A DNA stretch of 64,000 bases. Origin: Desulfovibrio desulfuricans. GTDB taxonomy: Bacteria; Desulfobacterota; Desulfovibrionia; Desulfovibrionales; Desulfovibrionaceae. The stretch covers positions 105,862 to 169,861 of the forward strand of contig SUVB01000027.1 of the NCBI GenBank assembly GCA_015062205.1, in the 5' to 3' direction. A model generated the notes under the pieces. It made no database searches. It had not been told where the DNA came from and saw only the letters and a program-made list of their open reading frames with translations. Each line of letters starts with the position of its first letter. Position 1 is the stretch's first letter. Shown here piece after piece: positions 8,803 to 17,843 of the stretch. Made by a program: the position numbers and the translations under genes.

Positions 8803-9319
8803 ATGCCGGACGGGCACAGACAGTTCTCGCTTACGCCCCTGCCGGAAATGCCCCTCGCGCGCGAAGACATTATGCGGGAACTGCATCATTCCTGCCCTGC
8901 ACCGGATGCGGGCGGCGCTCTGCTTGACATTTTCGCAGGCGGGGCCTGCGTCTGCACGGAAAGGCCTTCAAGCATATCCCTGCGCTGCAATGCCGCCTTT
9001 CTGTTCTTTCTCCTGCCCGATCCGCTGCCGCCTGCGGGAGCGCCCTTCGTCTTTCCGGCCAGACAGCTTGGCCAGCACAGGGAGCTTTGCCGCAACGGCC
9101 GCGCGCTGCGCCTGCTCTTCACACACGAACTCATCTGGCCTGCCGCCGGCATGACCATCGCCGACATTGCGGCAAACGGCTCGCCCCGGCTGCGGGCCTA
9201 CCTCAAAGGCATCAGCAACACGCCCGAAAGCTGGCATCCCTTCGCGCGCTGGCGGGACACTCCGGCCAGGACCGCCATCCCCGTCGACGAAAACAGCAGC
9301 GCCCCTTTCGGGCGCCTGA
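8803..9319 (+). pseudogene. Possible decayed or frameshifted gene of unknown function
   Basis: From about 8800 to 9360 one plus-strand frame shows the strong G/C third-position pattern of real genes in this window (for example PLAREDIMRELHH and MTIADIAANGSPRLRAYL). That frame has no stop before the terminator at 9381-9413 and would run on, antisense, into nrfA to 9735. A +1 shift would allow a stop at 9317-9319. No good ribosome site was found before the ATG codons at 8803, 8848 or 8872. I read it as a remnant or a sequencing frameshift. No family is recognised. The end given is the shifted-frame stop and is tentative. Confidence 0.3.
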
Positions 9320-9380
9320 CCCGGCATGTCGCCCGACCGCCCCCCGGCGCATGCTGCTGCGTCAACGCCCCGGCAAAAGC

Positions 9381-9413
9381 AAAGGGGCCTCCCAACTGCG
9401 GAGGCCCCTTTTT
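9381..9413. terminator. Bidirectional rho-independent terminator
   Basis: A perfect stem of about 12 base pairs (9381-9392 with 9400-9411, core GGGGCCTCC) is flanked by A-rich DNA on the left and T5 on the right. It should stop nrfHA transcripts on the minus strand and transcripts from the dehydrogenase side on the plus strand. Confidence 0.85.
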
Positions 9414-9458
9414 CTACGGTGGAAGTCCGCCCTGCGGGCTTCCCGTCGTGTTTGTCGC

Positions 9459-11069
9459 CTACATGCCGGCCTTCTGCCGCATCTCGCTCAAAAAGTCGGG
9501 CTGCGGGCCGTCGCCGATCCACTCCTGGCCGTCCCAGACCTGCTTGTGCTGGGGCTTGACCGGCAGAAGTCGCGTCCACGGATGCTGCTGCAGGAATTCG
9601 GCGTCCTGCTGCAGCTTGCGGCTCAACTTGCGGATGGGCGGCACGATATCGCGGATGTCGCCGGCCAGAGCAGGGGAAATGCCGTACTTCGTGGCCCGGC
9701 AGGCCAAATCAACAGCCTTCTGGCTGCTCTCGTAAGAGGTCATGCAGGTATTGAGCTGCTTGGTCGGATTATGGAAGCCCATGCTGTTCTCTGCAGAAAC
9801 ATAGTCCCAGAACAACTGCCCCTTGCGCACCATCTCGCGGGCTTCCGCCATGAGCTTCTCGTAGGCGGCGTCGCGCTCGCCCGCCCATGCGTTGGCGAGG
9901 CGCACAGCCTCATGCGCCTTGACGGACATGGCCTCGGCGGCCAGCAGCTTCTCGTAGACCTTGTCCTGGATGTAGTGCACGCGATCGCGCAGGTACTCGG
10001 CAGTCTTGTCCGCATGGCACTGGCGGCAGGCGCGCATTTCCTTGTCCTTCATGGGCGAGGTCATCCAGTGGCTGGAGATCTTCTTGCCGTCCTCGCGCAC
10101 GAACTGCATGTGGCAGTCGGCGCAGGCCACGCCGGCCGCGCCGTGCGGGCCGTCCTGATGGGTCTCGTAGTCGGGATGCTGCATCTTGATGATATTGACC
10201 TTGGAAGCGGCGTGCACGAAATCCGTGAAGGGGGTTTCCTTGCCGCCGGCATCCTTGGGGCCGTGGGTCTTGTAGTACTCATAGAATGCTTCGGGCGTCT
10301 TGCCCAGATCCCACGGGAAGACGGGCCTGGCTGTGGGGCCGTTGCCCTTGGCGGTGAAGTAGTATTCCACATGGCACTGGGCGCAGACAAGGGTGCGCTT
10401 CTCGTTGCGGGAGAGCCTGGCCCAGTCCTGCCCGGAGCGCTTCAGCCAGTCCTTGAGGGGTTCGGAATAGGGACGCAGCTCCATGCTCTGCGGATCATGA
10501 CAGGTGGGGCAGGAGATGGATTCGTCCATGGAGATCTTGTCCTTGGGCCGGAAGGTGTTGAAATCCATGGCCCAGAACTTGTCTCCGTATTCCCTGATCC
10601 AGGTCATCATGCGCGGGGTCTTGCAGTTCCAGCAGGTGGCGGGCATATGGCCCTTGCCGTCGGCGCTGAAACGGTCGTGCCGGTCGATGTTGACGATATC
10701 CTCGATGGCGTGTGTGTGGCCGCGCGCCTCGTTGTATTCGTAGGAGAAGGGGTAGCCCAGCCAGAGGTTCTTGAGGTAGGGCTGCGCGCCCTGCTTGAAG
10801 CCCTCCGGCAGGGGATTGACCTCGTCTTCCTTGTGGAACGCGATGGAGCCCTTGTATTTGGTCATCACCTCGCTCTCGTTGTTCTTCATATACGAGGCGT
10901 ACTGCGAGGGGAACTCCTTCTCGAACACAGAGGAGCGCGTCTCGTCCTTGGCGATGCCCGTCTTGTAGACGGGCGCTTTCAGCTCGGTGGAAACGTCATT
11001 ACAGCCGGCGAGCAGGGCAAGCCCCAGAGCGAGAGGCAGAAAGGCCGAACGGGAAATGTGCTTATTCAT
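9459..11069 (-). CDS. nrfA: Ammonia-forming cytochrome c nitrite reductase, catalytic subunit
   Basis: Reduces nitrite to ammonium with six electrons. The 536-aa product has a lipoprotein-type signal (ALLAGC, Cys about residue 22), so it is likely anchored on the periplasmic side. Five haem sites are seen: the catalytic CWNCK with its lysine ligand, then CPTCH, CAQCH, CADCH and CRQCH, which is the canonical NrfA set. The later segment NSMGFHNPTKQ supplies a conserved distal His ligand. The start overlaps the end of nrfH by eight bases, so the two are translationally coupled. Electrons come from the menaquinol pool through NrfH. Confidence 0.98.
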   Translation of the reverse strand: MNKHISRSAFLPLALGLALLAGCNDVSTELKAPVYKTGIAKDETRSSVFEKEFPSQYASYMKNNESEVMTKYKGSIAFHKEDEVNPLPEGFKQGAQPYLKNLWLGYPFSYEYNEARGHTHAIEDIVNIDRHDRFSADGKGHMPATCWNCKTPRMMTWIREYGDKFWAMDFNTFRPKDKISMDESISCPTCHDPQSMELRPYSEPLKDWLKRSGQDWARLSRNEKRTLVCAQCHVEYYFTAKGNGPTARPVFPWDLGKTPEAFYEYYKTHGPKDAGGKETPFTDFVHAASKVNIIKMQHPDYETHQDGPHGAAGVACADCHMQFVREDGKKISSHWMTSPMKDKEMRACRQCHADKTAEYLRDRVHYIQDKVYEKLLAAEAMSVKAHEAVRLANAWAGERDAAYEKLMAEAREMVRKGQLFWDYVSAENSMGFHNPTKQLNTCMTSYESSQKAVDLACRATKYGISPALAGDIRDIVPPIRKLSRKLQQDAEFLQQHPWTRLLPVKPQHKQVWDGQEWIGDGPQPDFLSEMRQKAGM

Positions 11070-11529
11070 AGGCTACCGTCCTTTGGGCAATGGGCTGATG
11101 CCGCATGTGGGCCACATTGCGGTGGCAGTCCACGCAATAGGGCTTGGCGTCCATGCTGGCCACGTTGACATTGGTCTGCCGATGGCAGGCGATGCAATTC
11201 TCGTTGACGATGTCGCGCGTCGTCATGCTGGGCGGATAAGGCACATCCTTGCCGGAGAGATTGGCCAGAAAGTCCGTCAGGCCCGCCTGCGCCTTGAAGG
11301 GCAGTTTACGCACAATGGCGTGCGGCGCGTGGCAGTCGTTACAGGAGCGGTCGGCATGTGTGCCGAGCTTGTGCGTGACCGCCGCCTCCTGCATGATGTG
11401 ACAGGTGGAACAGAAGGGGCGCTGATCAGTGCTGAGCATGGCGTAGATAGCCACTCCCAGCAGCACCGCCCCGGAGACAACGCCGCCGCAAAAAATTTTC
11501 AGCCATGGGCGCTTGCCTGGTGAAGCCAT
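11062..11529 (-). CDS. nrfH: Tetrahaem quinol dehydrogenase NrfH
   Basis: A membrane-anchored c-type cytochrome of the NapC/NrfH family that oxidises menaquinol and passes electrons to NrfA. The product is 155 aa, with one N-terminal membrane helix (about residues 13-32) and four haem motifs: CSTCHIM, CNDCH, CIACH and CVDCH. The methionine after the first motif matches the unusual first-haem ligand known in Desulfovibrio NrfH. The start at 11529 is preferred to one 57 codons upstream because AAGGAG lies seven bases ahead and the family length is restored. Confidence 0.97.
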   Translation of the reverse strand: MASPGKRPWLKIFCGGVVSGAVLLGVAIYAMLSTDQRPFCSTCHIMQEAAVTHKLGTHADRSCNDCHAPHAIVRKLPFKAQAGLTDFLANLSGKDVPYPPSMTTRDIVNENCIACHRQTNVNVASMDAKPYCVDCHRNVAHMRHQPIAQRTVAYE

Positions 11530-12049
11530 ACGCACTCCTTGCCGGCAGTATGCCGTCGGGTTTGTCCCGCCTGCACAAGCTGCACGGGAACGCCGCATGC
11601 AGCCGGGAACACGCGGCATGCGCGGCGACGTCCCGACGCCTCCCCCGCTCCCGCACGGGCCTGCGCCCTGCGGCCGGAATGACGGCGCGACGAAACGCAC
11701 TTTTTTTCAGGATGCAGGATAACAGAATATATGGCAAGACCGAGGGCGAAGATAACGGAGCATGCCCGTCGCCAAAAAACCGGGAATGCGCCGCGCCGTT
11801 GCGGCGGAAGGCTCTCCGGGCGCGGCCGCCCTGCAAAAATTTCAGGCGCAGACGCGCCGTTTGTGATACGGAGCGCAGCCACGCACAGACTGCGCCCCGT
11901 GCCCCGGCGCGGCTGTGCAACCAAGCGATTCGCCATTTTCAGCAGATGCTGCCCGGAAGCAGGGCCACTGTCCCGCAAAGGGGCAGCCTTGACAGGATGC
12001 GGCCCCGACGCAAGGATACGCAGGCACATCCACAACAAGCGGAGGACGC
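11530..12049. other. Divergent intergenic region, 520 bases
   Basis: Separates nrfHA (leftward) from the molybdoenzyme gene (rightward). No open frame with convincing codon usage was found. A TTGACA at 11989-11994 could be a -35 box for the rightward gene, but no good -10 box is correctly spaced. A T7 run begins near 11700. I saw no exact sigma-54 element and no clear CRP/FNR-type palindrome. Confidence 0.6.
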
Positions 12050-14101
12050 ATGCCTGCCCCTGCCCGTACCTTCCATTCCGTCTGCCCGTATGACTGCCCC
12101 GACGCCTGCGGGCTGCTGGTCACCGTGGAAAACGGCCGCGTGACCAGGGTGGCGGGCGACAGGGAGCATCCCTTCACGCGCGGCCTGCTCTGCGGCAAGA
12201 TGGCCCACTATGAGCGCACCGTCCACTCGCCGCGACGCCTTGTCGCGCCGCTGCTGCGCACGGGCCGCAAGGGCGGGGGACAGTTCAGGCCCATCAGCTG
12301 GGACGAGGCCGTGCAGCGCATTGCCGACCGCTGGAAGGCAATCATCGCCCGCTGGGGCGCTGAGGCCATCCTGCCCTATTCCTACGCCGGAACAATGGGC
12401 CTTGTGCAGCACGACGCCATGCACGCCCTGTTTTACGCTCTGGGCGCCTCCGAGCTGGACCGCACCATCTGCACGCCGGCCAAACGCCATGCATGGCGCG
12501 CCGTTATGGGGGCCACGCGAGGCATGCGCCCGCAGGAGGCGCAGGAAAGCGACTGCATTGTGCTCTGGGGCCTGAGCGCCCTTGCCACCAATCTGCACTT
12601 CACGCGCGACATGGCGGCGGCGCGCAGACGCGGGGCGCAGATTTGGCTCATCGACGCCTATGAGACCGAAACAGCCCGCCTGGCCGACCGCTGCCTCCGG
12701 GTGCGCCCCGGCACGGACGCCTGCCTGGCCCTCGGCGTCATGCGCATCCTCGTTGCAGAGGGCCTGACCGACGCGGACTTTTTGCGCGAGCATACGCAGG
12801 GCTGGGATGAACTGCGGGAGCGCGTGCTGCCCCGCTACACGCCGGAGTACGTGCGCGCGGTCACCTCCGTGCCCGAAGAGGAACTGCGCGCCTTCGCCCT
12901 GGCTTACGGCCGCGCCCGCGCGCCCTTCATCCGCCTGGGCAGCGGGCTTTCCCGCTATGCCAACGGCGCGGCCACATGCCGCTGCATCATCAGCCTGCCC
13001 GCCGTGGTCGGAGCCTGGGCAAAGCCGGGCGGGGGCATTCTGGCCTCCATCTCCGGCAGCGCCGCCTTTGACCGCACTGTCGTGCGCCGTGAGGACTTTC
13101 GCATTGCGCCGCGCCGCGTGCTGAACATGTGCCGTCTGGGGGACATCCTGCTCCACGAGGCCGAGCCGCCCGTCAAGAGCCTCTTTGTCTACAGTTCCAA
13201 CCCGGCCTGCACCGCGCCGGAGCAGAACAGCGTCCTTGCCGGGCTGGCGCGCGAGGATCTGTTCACCGTGGTGCACGAGCGTTTTCTCACCGACACCGCG
13301 CGCTACGCCGACATCGTGCTGCCCGCCACCACCTCGCTGGAACACAGCGATATCTACGCCGCCTACGGGCACTATGGCGTGGGGCTGGGGCGGGCCGTCA
13401 TCCCCCCGGTGGGCGAGGCGCGCTCCAACTGGCGCGCGGCGCAGGCCCTGGCCCGCGCTGTGGGCCTGCCGCAGCGGCACTTTGCCCGCAGCGAGGACGA
13501 GCTCATCGACGCCCTCATCCAAAGCACGCAACGCTGCTGGCCCCTGCCCGTGGACAGGGAACGTCTGGCCGCCGGGCTGCCCGTGGAACTGCCCCTGCCG
13601 GAGGGCTACAAGACGGATTTCAGGACGCCCTCGGGAAAGATCGAGCTGTGCAACCCCGCCGAGGAACGCCCCCTGCCGGACTACGTTCCCGCGCACGGCG
13701 ACGACGCCGAATTCCACTTTATCAACGCGCCGGACAGGCGCGTGCTGGACTCCTCCTTCAACGAGCGGGACGACCTCGTGCGCGGCCCGCTCATGGAGCT
13801 GCGCATGCACCCGCAGGACGCCGCGCGCCTGGGCCTGGCCGACGGCAGCCCCGTGGAAGCCTGGAACACGCGCGGCAGCGTGCCCTTCACCCTGCGCGTC
13901 AGCCCGCGCGTCGCGCCGGGCACGGTGGTCTGCGAGGGCGTGTGGTGGCTGGAGCGCGTGCGCGCGGCTGCGGGAGCCTCCGCCCGAAGCTCGGTCAACG
14001 CGCTGACCTCCCAACGCCTGACGGACTGCGGGGGCGGCAGCACCTTCTATGACGTGAAGGTCAACGTGCGGTCGGCGGCCGCAGCCTCCCGCCTGCGCTG
14101 A
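12050..14101 (+). CDS. Molybdopterin-dependent oxidoreductase, DMSO-reductase family
   Basis: A 683-aa single-subunit bis-MGD enzyme with an N-terminal [4Fe-4S] site: CPYDCPDAC followed by LLCGK at 49. The molybdopterin oxidoreductase domain spans about 60-480. The dinucleotide-binding domain is near the C-terminus (MELRMHPQDAARLGLADG). There is no in-frame UGA, so no selenocysteine, and no Tat signal, so it is probably cytoplasmic. The residue binding Mo cannot be fixed by eye; the usual region reads TICTPAKRHAWRAVMG. No partner subunit is adjacent. The substrate is unknown. The start follows GGAGG. It converges with cinA, leaving a 22-base gap. Confidence 0.88.
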   Translation: MPAPARTFHSVCPYDCPDACGLLVTVENGRVTRVAGDREHPFTRGLLCGKMAHYERTVHSPRRLVAPLLRTGRKGGGQFRPISWDEAVQRIADRWKAIIARWGAEAILPYSYAGTMGLVQHDAMHALFYALGASELDRTICTPAKRHAWRAVMGATRGMRPQEAQESDCIVLWGLSALATNLHFTRDMAAARRRGAQIWLIDAYETETARLADRCLRVRPGTDACLALGVMRILVAEGLTDADFLREHTQGWDELRERVLPRYTPEYVRAVTSVPEEELRAFALAYGRARAPFIRLGSGLSRYANGAATCRCIISLPAVVGAWAKPGGGILASISGSAAFDRTVVRREDFRIAPRRVLNMCRLGDILLHEAEPPVKSLFVYSSNPACTAPEQNSVLAGLAREDLFTVVHERFLTDTARYADIVLPATTSLEHSDIYAAYGHYGVGLGRAVIPPVGEARSNWRAAQALARAVGLPQRHFARSEDELIDALIQSTQRCWPLPVDRERLAAGLPVELPLPEGYKTDFRTPSGKIELCNPAEERPLPDYVPAHGDDAEFHFINAPDRRVLDSSFNERDDLVRGPLMELRMHPQDAARLGLADGSPVEAWNTRGSVPFTLRVSPRVAPGTVVCEGVWWLERVRAAAGASARSSVNALTSQRLTDCGGGSTFYDVKVNVRSAAAASRLR

Positions 14102-14123
14102 CGGCATCTGCCGGAGTTGTCGT

Positions 14124-15410
14124 TCATGCCTTGCCGCTCCCGTCCTCAGGCGCGGCCCACTCCCCTTCCACGTCCAGCCCGGTAAGGCGGCGACGCAGCA
14201 TGTCCAGCGCGTGGCTGGAGGCCAGACGGCGGGTACGCTCCCGCCCGAGATAGCGCCCCTGCGGCCGCAACACGCGCAGCCACGTCTGTCCGGCCTCGTC
14301 CAGCGCCACATACACCAGTCCCACGGGTTTGCGCTCCGTACCGCCGCCCGGCCCGGCAACGCCGGTGATGCCGAGGCCGTAGGTCGCCCCGCCGCATTCG
14401 CGCGCGCCCTGCGCCATGGCCCGCGCCACCTGCGCGCTCACGGCCCCGCAGGAGGCCAGCAGGTCTTCCGGCACGCCCAGCAGGCGCGTCTTGGCCGCAT
14501 TGGCGTAAGTCACAAAGCCGTAGCCGAACACGTCCGACGCGCCGGGCCTGTCCGTAATGCGTTTGGCCAGCAGCCCGCCCGTGCAGGATTCCGCCGTGGC
14601 CACCGTCTCCCCGCGGCGCAGCAGTTCCTCCACCACCACGGCTTCGAGCCCCGGCACATCGACGCCGTAGACCACATCCCCCAGCAACGCGCGCGCCTGC
14701 GCCACCACGGGCGCGGCCAGGGCCGCAGCGGCCGCCGCGTCGCGGGCCTTGGCCGTGACGCGCACAAACATCTCCATGTCACCCGCGTAGGTGGCCGCCG
14801 TCGGGTTCGCGCCGCCCGTCAGAGAGGCGATGCGCAGGGCCGCCGCCCCCTCGCCGATGCCGAAGGTCTTCACCATGAAGGAGGCGATGGCCTCCCCGCT
14901 CAGGCCCTGCAGGAAGGGAACCACCCCCTCGCGCAGCATGGGCTGCAGCTCCGAAGGAGGGCCGGGCAACAGCAGCACGAAGCGCCCCTCGCCCGCGGGC
15001 ACGGCACAGCCGGGGGCCGTGCCTGCGGCATTGGGAAAGGCCGTGGCCCCGCGCGGCAGCAGGGCCTGCTTGTACTGATTGGCCGACATGGTGCGTTCGC
15101 CGAAATATTCGCGCAGGCGCGCCAGGCTGTCTGCATGCTCCTCCAGGGGCGCGCCGGTCACGCGGGCCACGGTCTCCTTGGTCAGATCGTCCTCCGTGGG
15201 GCCGAGCCCGCCGGTGGTGATGACGATCTCCGAGCGCGCTAGCGCCTCGCGCAGGGCCTTTTCCAGCCGTCCGGGATTGTCGCCCACGGTGTGCACCTGC
15301 AGAAGATCCACCCCGAGAGCCGCCAGTTCGCGCGCCACATGGGACGCATCCGAATTGACCGTGTGCCCCAGCAGCAGTTCCGTGCCCACGGAAATAATTT
15401 CAGCCTTCAT
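14124..15410 (-). CDS. cinA: CinA-family protein (NMN amidohydrolase / ADP-ribose pyrophosphatase type)
   Basis: A 428-aa two-domain protein. Residues 1-170 are the MoCF/COG1058 domain (IISVGTELLLGHTVNSD and TTGGLGPTEDD), associated with ADP-ribose pyrophosphatase activity in relatives. Residues about 255-415 are the CinA C-terminal domain with the deamidase signature TAESCTGGLLAKRIT and GITGVAGPGGGTERKPVG. The likely role is recycling nicotinamide mononucleotide in NAD metabolism. Full length for the family. Confidence 0.93.
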   Translation of the reverse strand: MKAEIISVGTELLLGHTVNSDASHVARELAALGVDLLQVHTVGDNPGRLEKALREALARSEIVITTGGLGPTEDDLTKETVARVTGAPLEEHADSLARLREYFGERTMSANQYKQALLPRGATAFPNAAGTAPGCAVPAGEGRFVLLLPGPPSELQPMLREGVVPFLQGLSGEAIASFMVKTFGIGEGAAALRIASLTGGANPTAATYAGDMEMFVRVTAKARDAAAAAALAAPVVAQARALLGDVVYGVDVPGLEAVVVEELLRRGETVATAESCTGGLLAKRITDRPGASDVFGYGFVTYANAAKTRLLGVPEDLLASCGAVSAQVARAMAQGARECGGATYGLGITGVAGPGGGTERKPVGLVYVALDEAGQTWLRVLRPQGRYLGRERTRRLASSHALDMLRRRLTGLDVEGEWAAPEDGSGKA

Positions 15411-15514
15411 GTTCTGTTTTCTCCGGAAACGGTTCGCATGCCCCTATGCCGGAAACGGCGCGCCCACGCCCGCGTTCCGGCCGGGCCGCACCGGGCCTTC
15501 CGCACGGCAGGGCA

Positions 15515-15543
15515 TTGTTTTTTCGCACGGTATTGCATACAAG
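15515..15543 (+). promoter_or_regulatory. Sigma-70 type promoter
   Basis: TTGTTT (15515-15520), a 17-base spacer and TACAAG (15538-15543), about 80 bases before the start of the secreted protein at 15624. Confidence 0.5.
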
Positions 15544-15623
15544 GGGCTGGGCGGCGCGTCCCTTCGCCCCCGGCCGTCCGGGCGCGCCGCGTGCATCCGC
15601 GCCCCGCTCCAAGGAGGTATCGC

Positions 15624-16079
15624 ATGCGCACACTGCTCGCCGCAAGCCTTTGCGTCCTGCTTCTGGCCTCGTCCGTCACGGCGGAGGACATCGCCACCAA
15701 ATATCTGAGCATATCCCTGCCGGACAACTGGAAGGTGGTCATGGCCCCCTCGGAAAATCAGACGACCTCCACTGTCATCGTGTCCACGGCCTCCGGCAAT
15801 ACGTCGGTGGGCTTCGTGTGCGGCCCCAGCGGCGGCGCGGACGCCAAAACCGTGGCCGAGCTGTTCGCCGGGCAGTTCAGGGCCTCCCGGCCGCCGGTGG
15901 AAAAAAACGGCCAGTACACCTTCTCCTTCCTGCAGCAGCAGACGCCGTGCCAGGCATGGGTGGCCGCCGAGGGCGACACCTTCATGGTCACGACGCTGCT
16001 GGGCGACCGCAAGGTCGGGCTGGCCTTTGTGAAAAAACACGTGAAAAGCGAGGATTACGCCGCCCTGCTGCCCAAGTAG
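15624..16079 (+). CDS. Small secreted protein of unknown function, 151 aa
   Basis: The start is fixed by an excellent AAGGAGGT six bases upstream and by a signal peptide (MRTLLAASLCVLLLASSVTA, cleavage near residue 20). The frame is open far upstream, but that part lacks coding character. The mature protein has about 131 residues with two cysteines (GFVCGPS and TPCQAW) and no membrane span. It may form a small beta-rich periplasmic fold. No family is recognised with confidence. It converges with the glycosyltransferase gene. Confidence 0.8.
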   Translation: MRTLLAASLCVLLLASSVTAEDIATKYLSISLPDNWKVVMAPSENQTTSTVIVSTASGNTSVGFVCGPSGGADAKTVAELFAGQFRASRPPVEKNGQYTFSFLQQQTPCQAWVAAEGDTFMVTTLLGDRKVGLAFVKKHVKSEDYAALLPK

Positions 16080-16100
16080 CGCAACCGGCGGCGTGCGGAT

Positions 16101-16130
16101 GCGGCCCCCGCCCCGCGACGGCAGGGCCGC
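16101..16130. terminator. Hairpin between converging genes
   Basis: A seven-base stem (16101-16107 with 16124-16130) sits between stops at 16079 and 16138. There is no T-run, so it is a weak candidate. Confidence 0.3.
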
Positions 16131-16137
16131 AAGCCGG

Positions 16138-17115
16138 TCATTGCATGCGGCATTCCTGTCCGCACGCCTTCCAGATGTCCTTGAGGCGCGCCACGAACTC
16201 GCTTCCGTATATCTCCCCCTCCCAGCGCTGCGCCTTCAGTTCGTCCACCAGCCTCTTGCTGCGCCGCAGGGCCTCGCGCACGGGCGCATATTCGGGGTTG
16301 CCCTCCAGAATCACGTTGTAGCCGTCCACATCCCTGATGCGGTAGCGCAGAGGCACGTTCCAGCTGCGTATGCACATCCGAAAAAGATAGCAGTTCAGCA
16401 CAAACAGGCCCACGCCGCCGCCCTTGGCGTCAAAAAGACTGGCATACTCCCTTGCCTTGTCCAGCCCGGTGCCCGCATATTCTTCTGAAGCGATCCCCTC
16501 ATCGTGCAGAAAATATTCCGTCGTATCATAATAATACTGCGGAAAGCCGGCGCAGACCATGCGCGCGCCGTAGTCGCCGTCGTCCGCTCCGTAGAGGCCG
16601 TAATCCTCATTCCAGCGGCCGAGCACCTCGGAAACAGCCTTGGGAATGATGATGGCCCGGCCTGGAAGGTTGGTAAGGCAGATGGCAAGGTCGCCCTCCG
16701 GAGTGTGTATGGTTCCCGGATTCAGGGTCATGCTCTCCTTCCCCAGTGAGGGGCCAAGCGTGGACAGGGGCTTGCCGTACGCCCACAGGCGGAACAGCCG
16801 TTCCAGGCAGTCGGGCCGCAGCGCCTTCATGTCATTGTCCAGCTTCATGTAAAAGGGCGTGTCCACCGCCTGCCAGCCGATGTTGCAGGCGCAGGAGATG
16901 CCCATGTTGCGCGGCAGCAGGAACAGATTGTCGATGAGCCCGGCTTCCCTGAATTCCACAAGGCGCGCCCGCAGCGCAGGCTCGCTGCCGTTGTCCACCA
17001 CCGTCACCACAAAGGGGACGCCCCTGTCCAGCTTGTGGAGAGACAGTATGGCCTCCTGCGTGAGCCGGGGCCGATTGAAAACCGGAATGGTGATGTTCAG
17101 CAGGGGAGCAGCCAT
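16138..17115 (-). CDS. Family 2-type (GT-A) glycosyltransferase, 325 aa
   Basis: The N-terminus shows the GT-A nucleotide-sugar fold: LLNITIPVFNRPRLTQEAI, then VVTVVDNGSEP, with an acidic DxD-like motif LDND near residue 95. A later acidic motif, YGADDGDYG, may carry the catalytic base. No membrane span is present. The start at 17115 has GGAGGT upstream and restores the family N-terminus; the open frame extends 58 codons further without coding character. Donor and acceptor are unknown. No other surface-polysaccharide genes are adjacent. Confidence 0.78.
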   Translation of the reverse strand: MAAPLLNITIPVFNRPRLTQEAILSLHKLDRGVPFVVTVVDNGSEPALRARLVEFREAGLIDNLFLLPRNMGISCACNIGWQAVDTPFYMKLDNDMKALRPDCLERLFRLWAYGKPLSTLGPSLGKESMTLNPGTIHTPEGDLAICLTNLPGRAIIIPKAVSEVLGRWNEDYGLYGADDGDYGARMVCAGFPQYYYDTTEYFLHDEGIASEEYAGTGLDKAREYASLFDAKGGGVGLFVLNCYLFRMCIRSWNVPLRYRIRDVDGYNVILEGNPEYAPVREALRRSKRLVDELKAQRWEGEIYGSEFVARLKDIWKACGQECRMQ

Positions 17116-17396
17116 GTTGCGTACCTCCGACGTCAGGGGCTGAAATTCTACGGACTTGCTTTCCCGAGCGCAAGCGGACGGGCCGCGCAGCCGGGCCGGA
17201 CGATCCTGCCTGCACAGGGCTTTCCCTGCCCCGCTGCACCGGCGCGTTTTGCCCGCCTGCCCGGCTTTTTGGGCCGCACGGCTTGACAACAGCGCGTAAA
17301 AAGCTTTGAGTCGTCTATCGGCATCACAATTGCCTGCCCGGCTCCGGTTCAGGGGCAGGCGAAAACGCGCCGGTAAACTCTCAGGAGGATGTGCTG

Positions 17397-17669
17397 ATGA
17401 CTAAAGCTGACCTGGTCGAAAAGATCGCCGCCAAGGCCAACCTGACCAAGGCTGCCGCCGAACGTGCCCTCAATGCTTTCCTTGATTCCGTGGAGGACGC
17501 CCTCGTCAAGGAATCCAAACTCACGCTTACCGGGTTCGGCACGTTTGCGGTGGAAAGCCGCAAGGCCCGTCAGGGGCGCAACCCCCGCACCGGCGACACC
17601 CTGACCATACCGGCATGCAAGATTCTGAAATTCCGTCCCGGCAAGATGCTTAAGGACGCCGTGAACTGA
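17397..17669 (+). CDS. hup: DNA-binding protein HU
   Basis: A 90-aa histone-like protein that bends and compacts DNA. The family signature [21 protein letters not shown] and the C-terminal [12 protein letters not shown] are intact. ATG at 17397 is chosen over GTG at 17391 because AGGAGG at 17383-17388 is nine bases from the former and only two from the latter. A TTGACA at 17283-17288 may be its -35 box. A terminator follows. Confidence 0.96.
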   Translation: MTKADLVEKIAAKANLTKAAAERALNAFLDSVEDALVKESKLTLTGFGTFAVESRKARQGRNPRTGDTLTIPACKILKFRPGKMLKDAVN

Positions 17670-17716
17670 CAATATTCTCCGGTCGGGCGCAGTGCGGCCG
17701 GTCGGCATCTTCTGCA

Positions 17717-17768
17717 GCCCGTCCACCGGGAAAGTTTTGTTTTCCCGGAAGGCGGGCTTGCCTTTTTT
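17717..17768 (+). terminator. Rho-independent terminator after hup
   Basis: An inner stem CCGGGAAA/TTTCCCGG (17726-17733 with 17741-17748) lies within an outer GCCCG/CGGGC pair, followed by T6 at 17763-17768. The last bases overlap the rpsU promoter. Confidence 0.75.
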
Positions 17769-17786
17769 CCCCGAACAGGGTATGGT
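17758..17786 (+). promoter_or_regulatory. Sigma-70 type promoter for rpsU
   Basis: TTGCCT (17758-17763), a 17-base spacer and TATGGT (17781-17786), about 58 bases upstream of the rpsU start. The -35 box is shared with the T-run of the preceding terminator. Confidence 0.55.
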
Positions 17787-17843
17787 GTCTCGTTATGTTG
17801 GGGGCTCGTCCGCGCGAGCCCGTTACAAGGGGGGGTGATATTC

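Noticed and set aside
12050..14101. Selenocysteine formate dehydrogenase
   Set aside because: There is no in-frame UGA, and the length and lack of partner subunits do not fit.
11939..14359. An 806-codon frame antisense to the molybdopterin oxidoreductase gene
   Set aside because: Same cause; the sense strand has an intact iron-sulfur motif and family domains.
17835..17837. GTG as the rpsU start
   Set aside because: It lies inside the ribosome-binding sequence; TTG at 17844 is correctly spaced.
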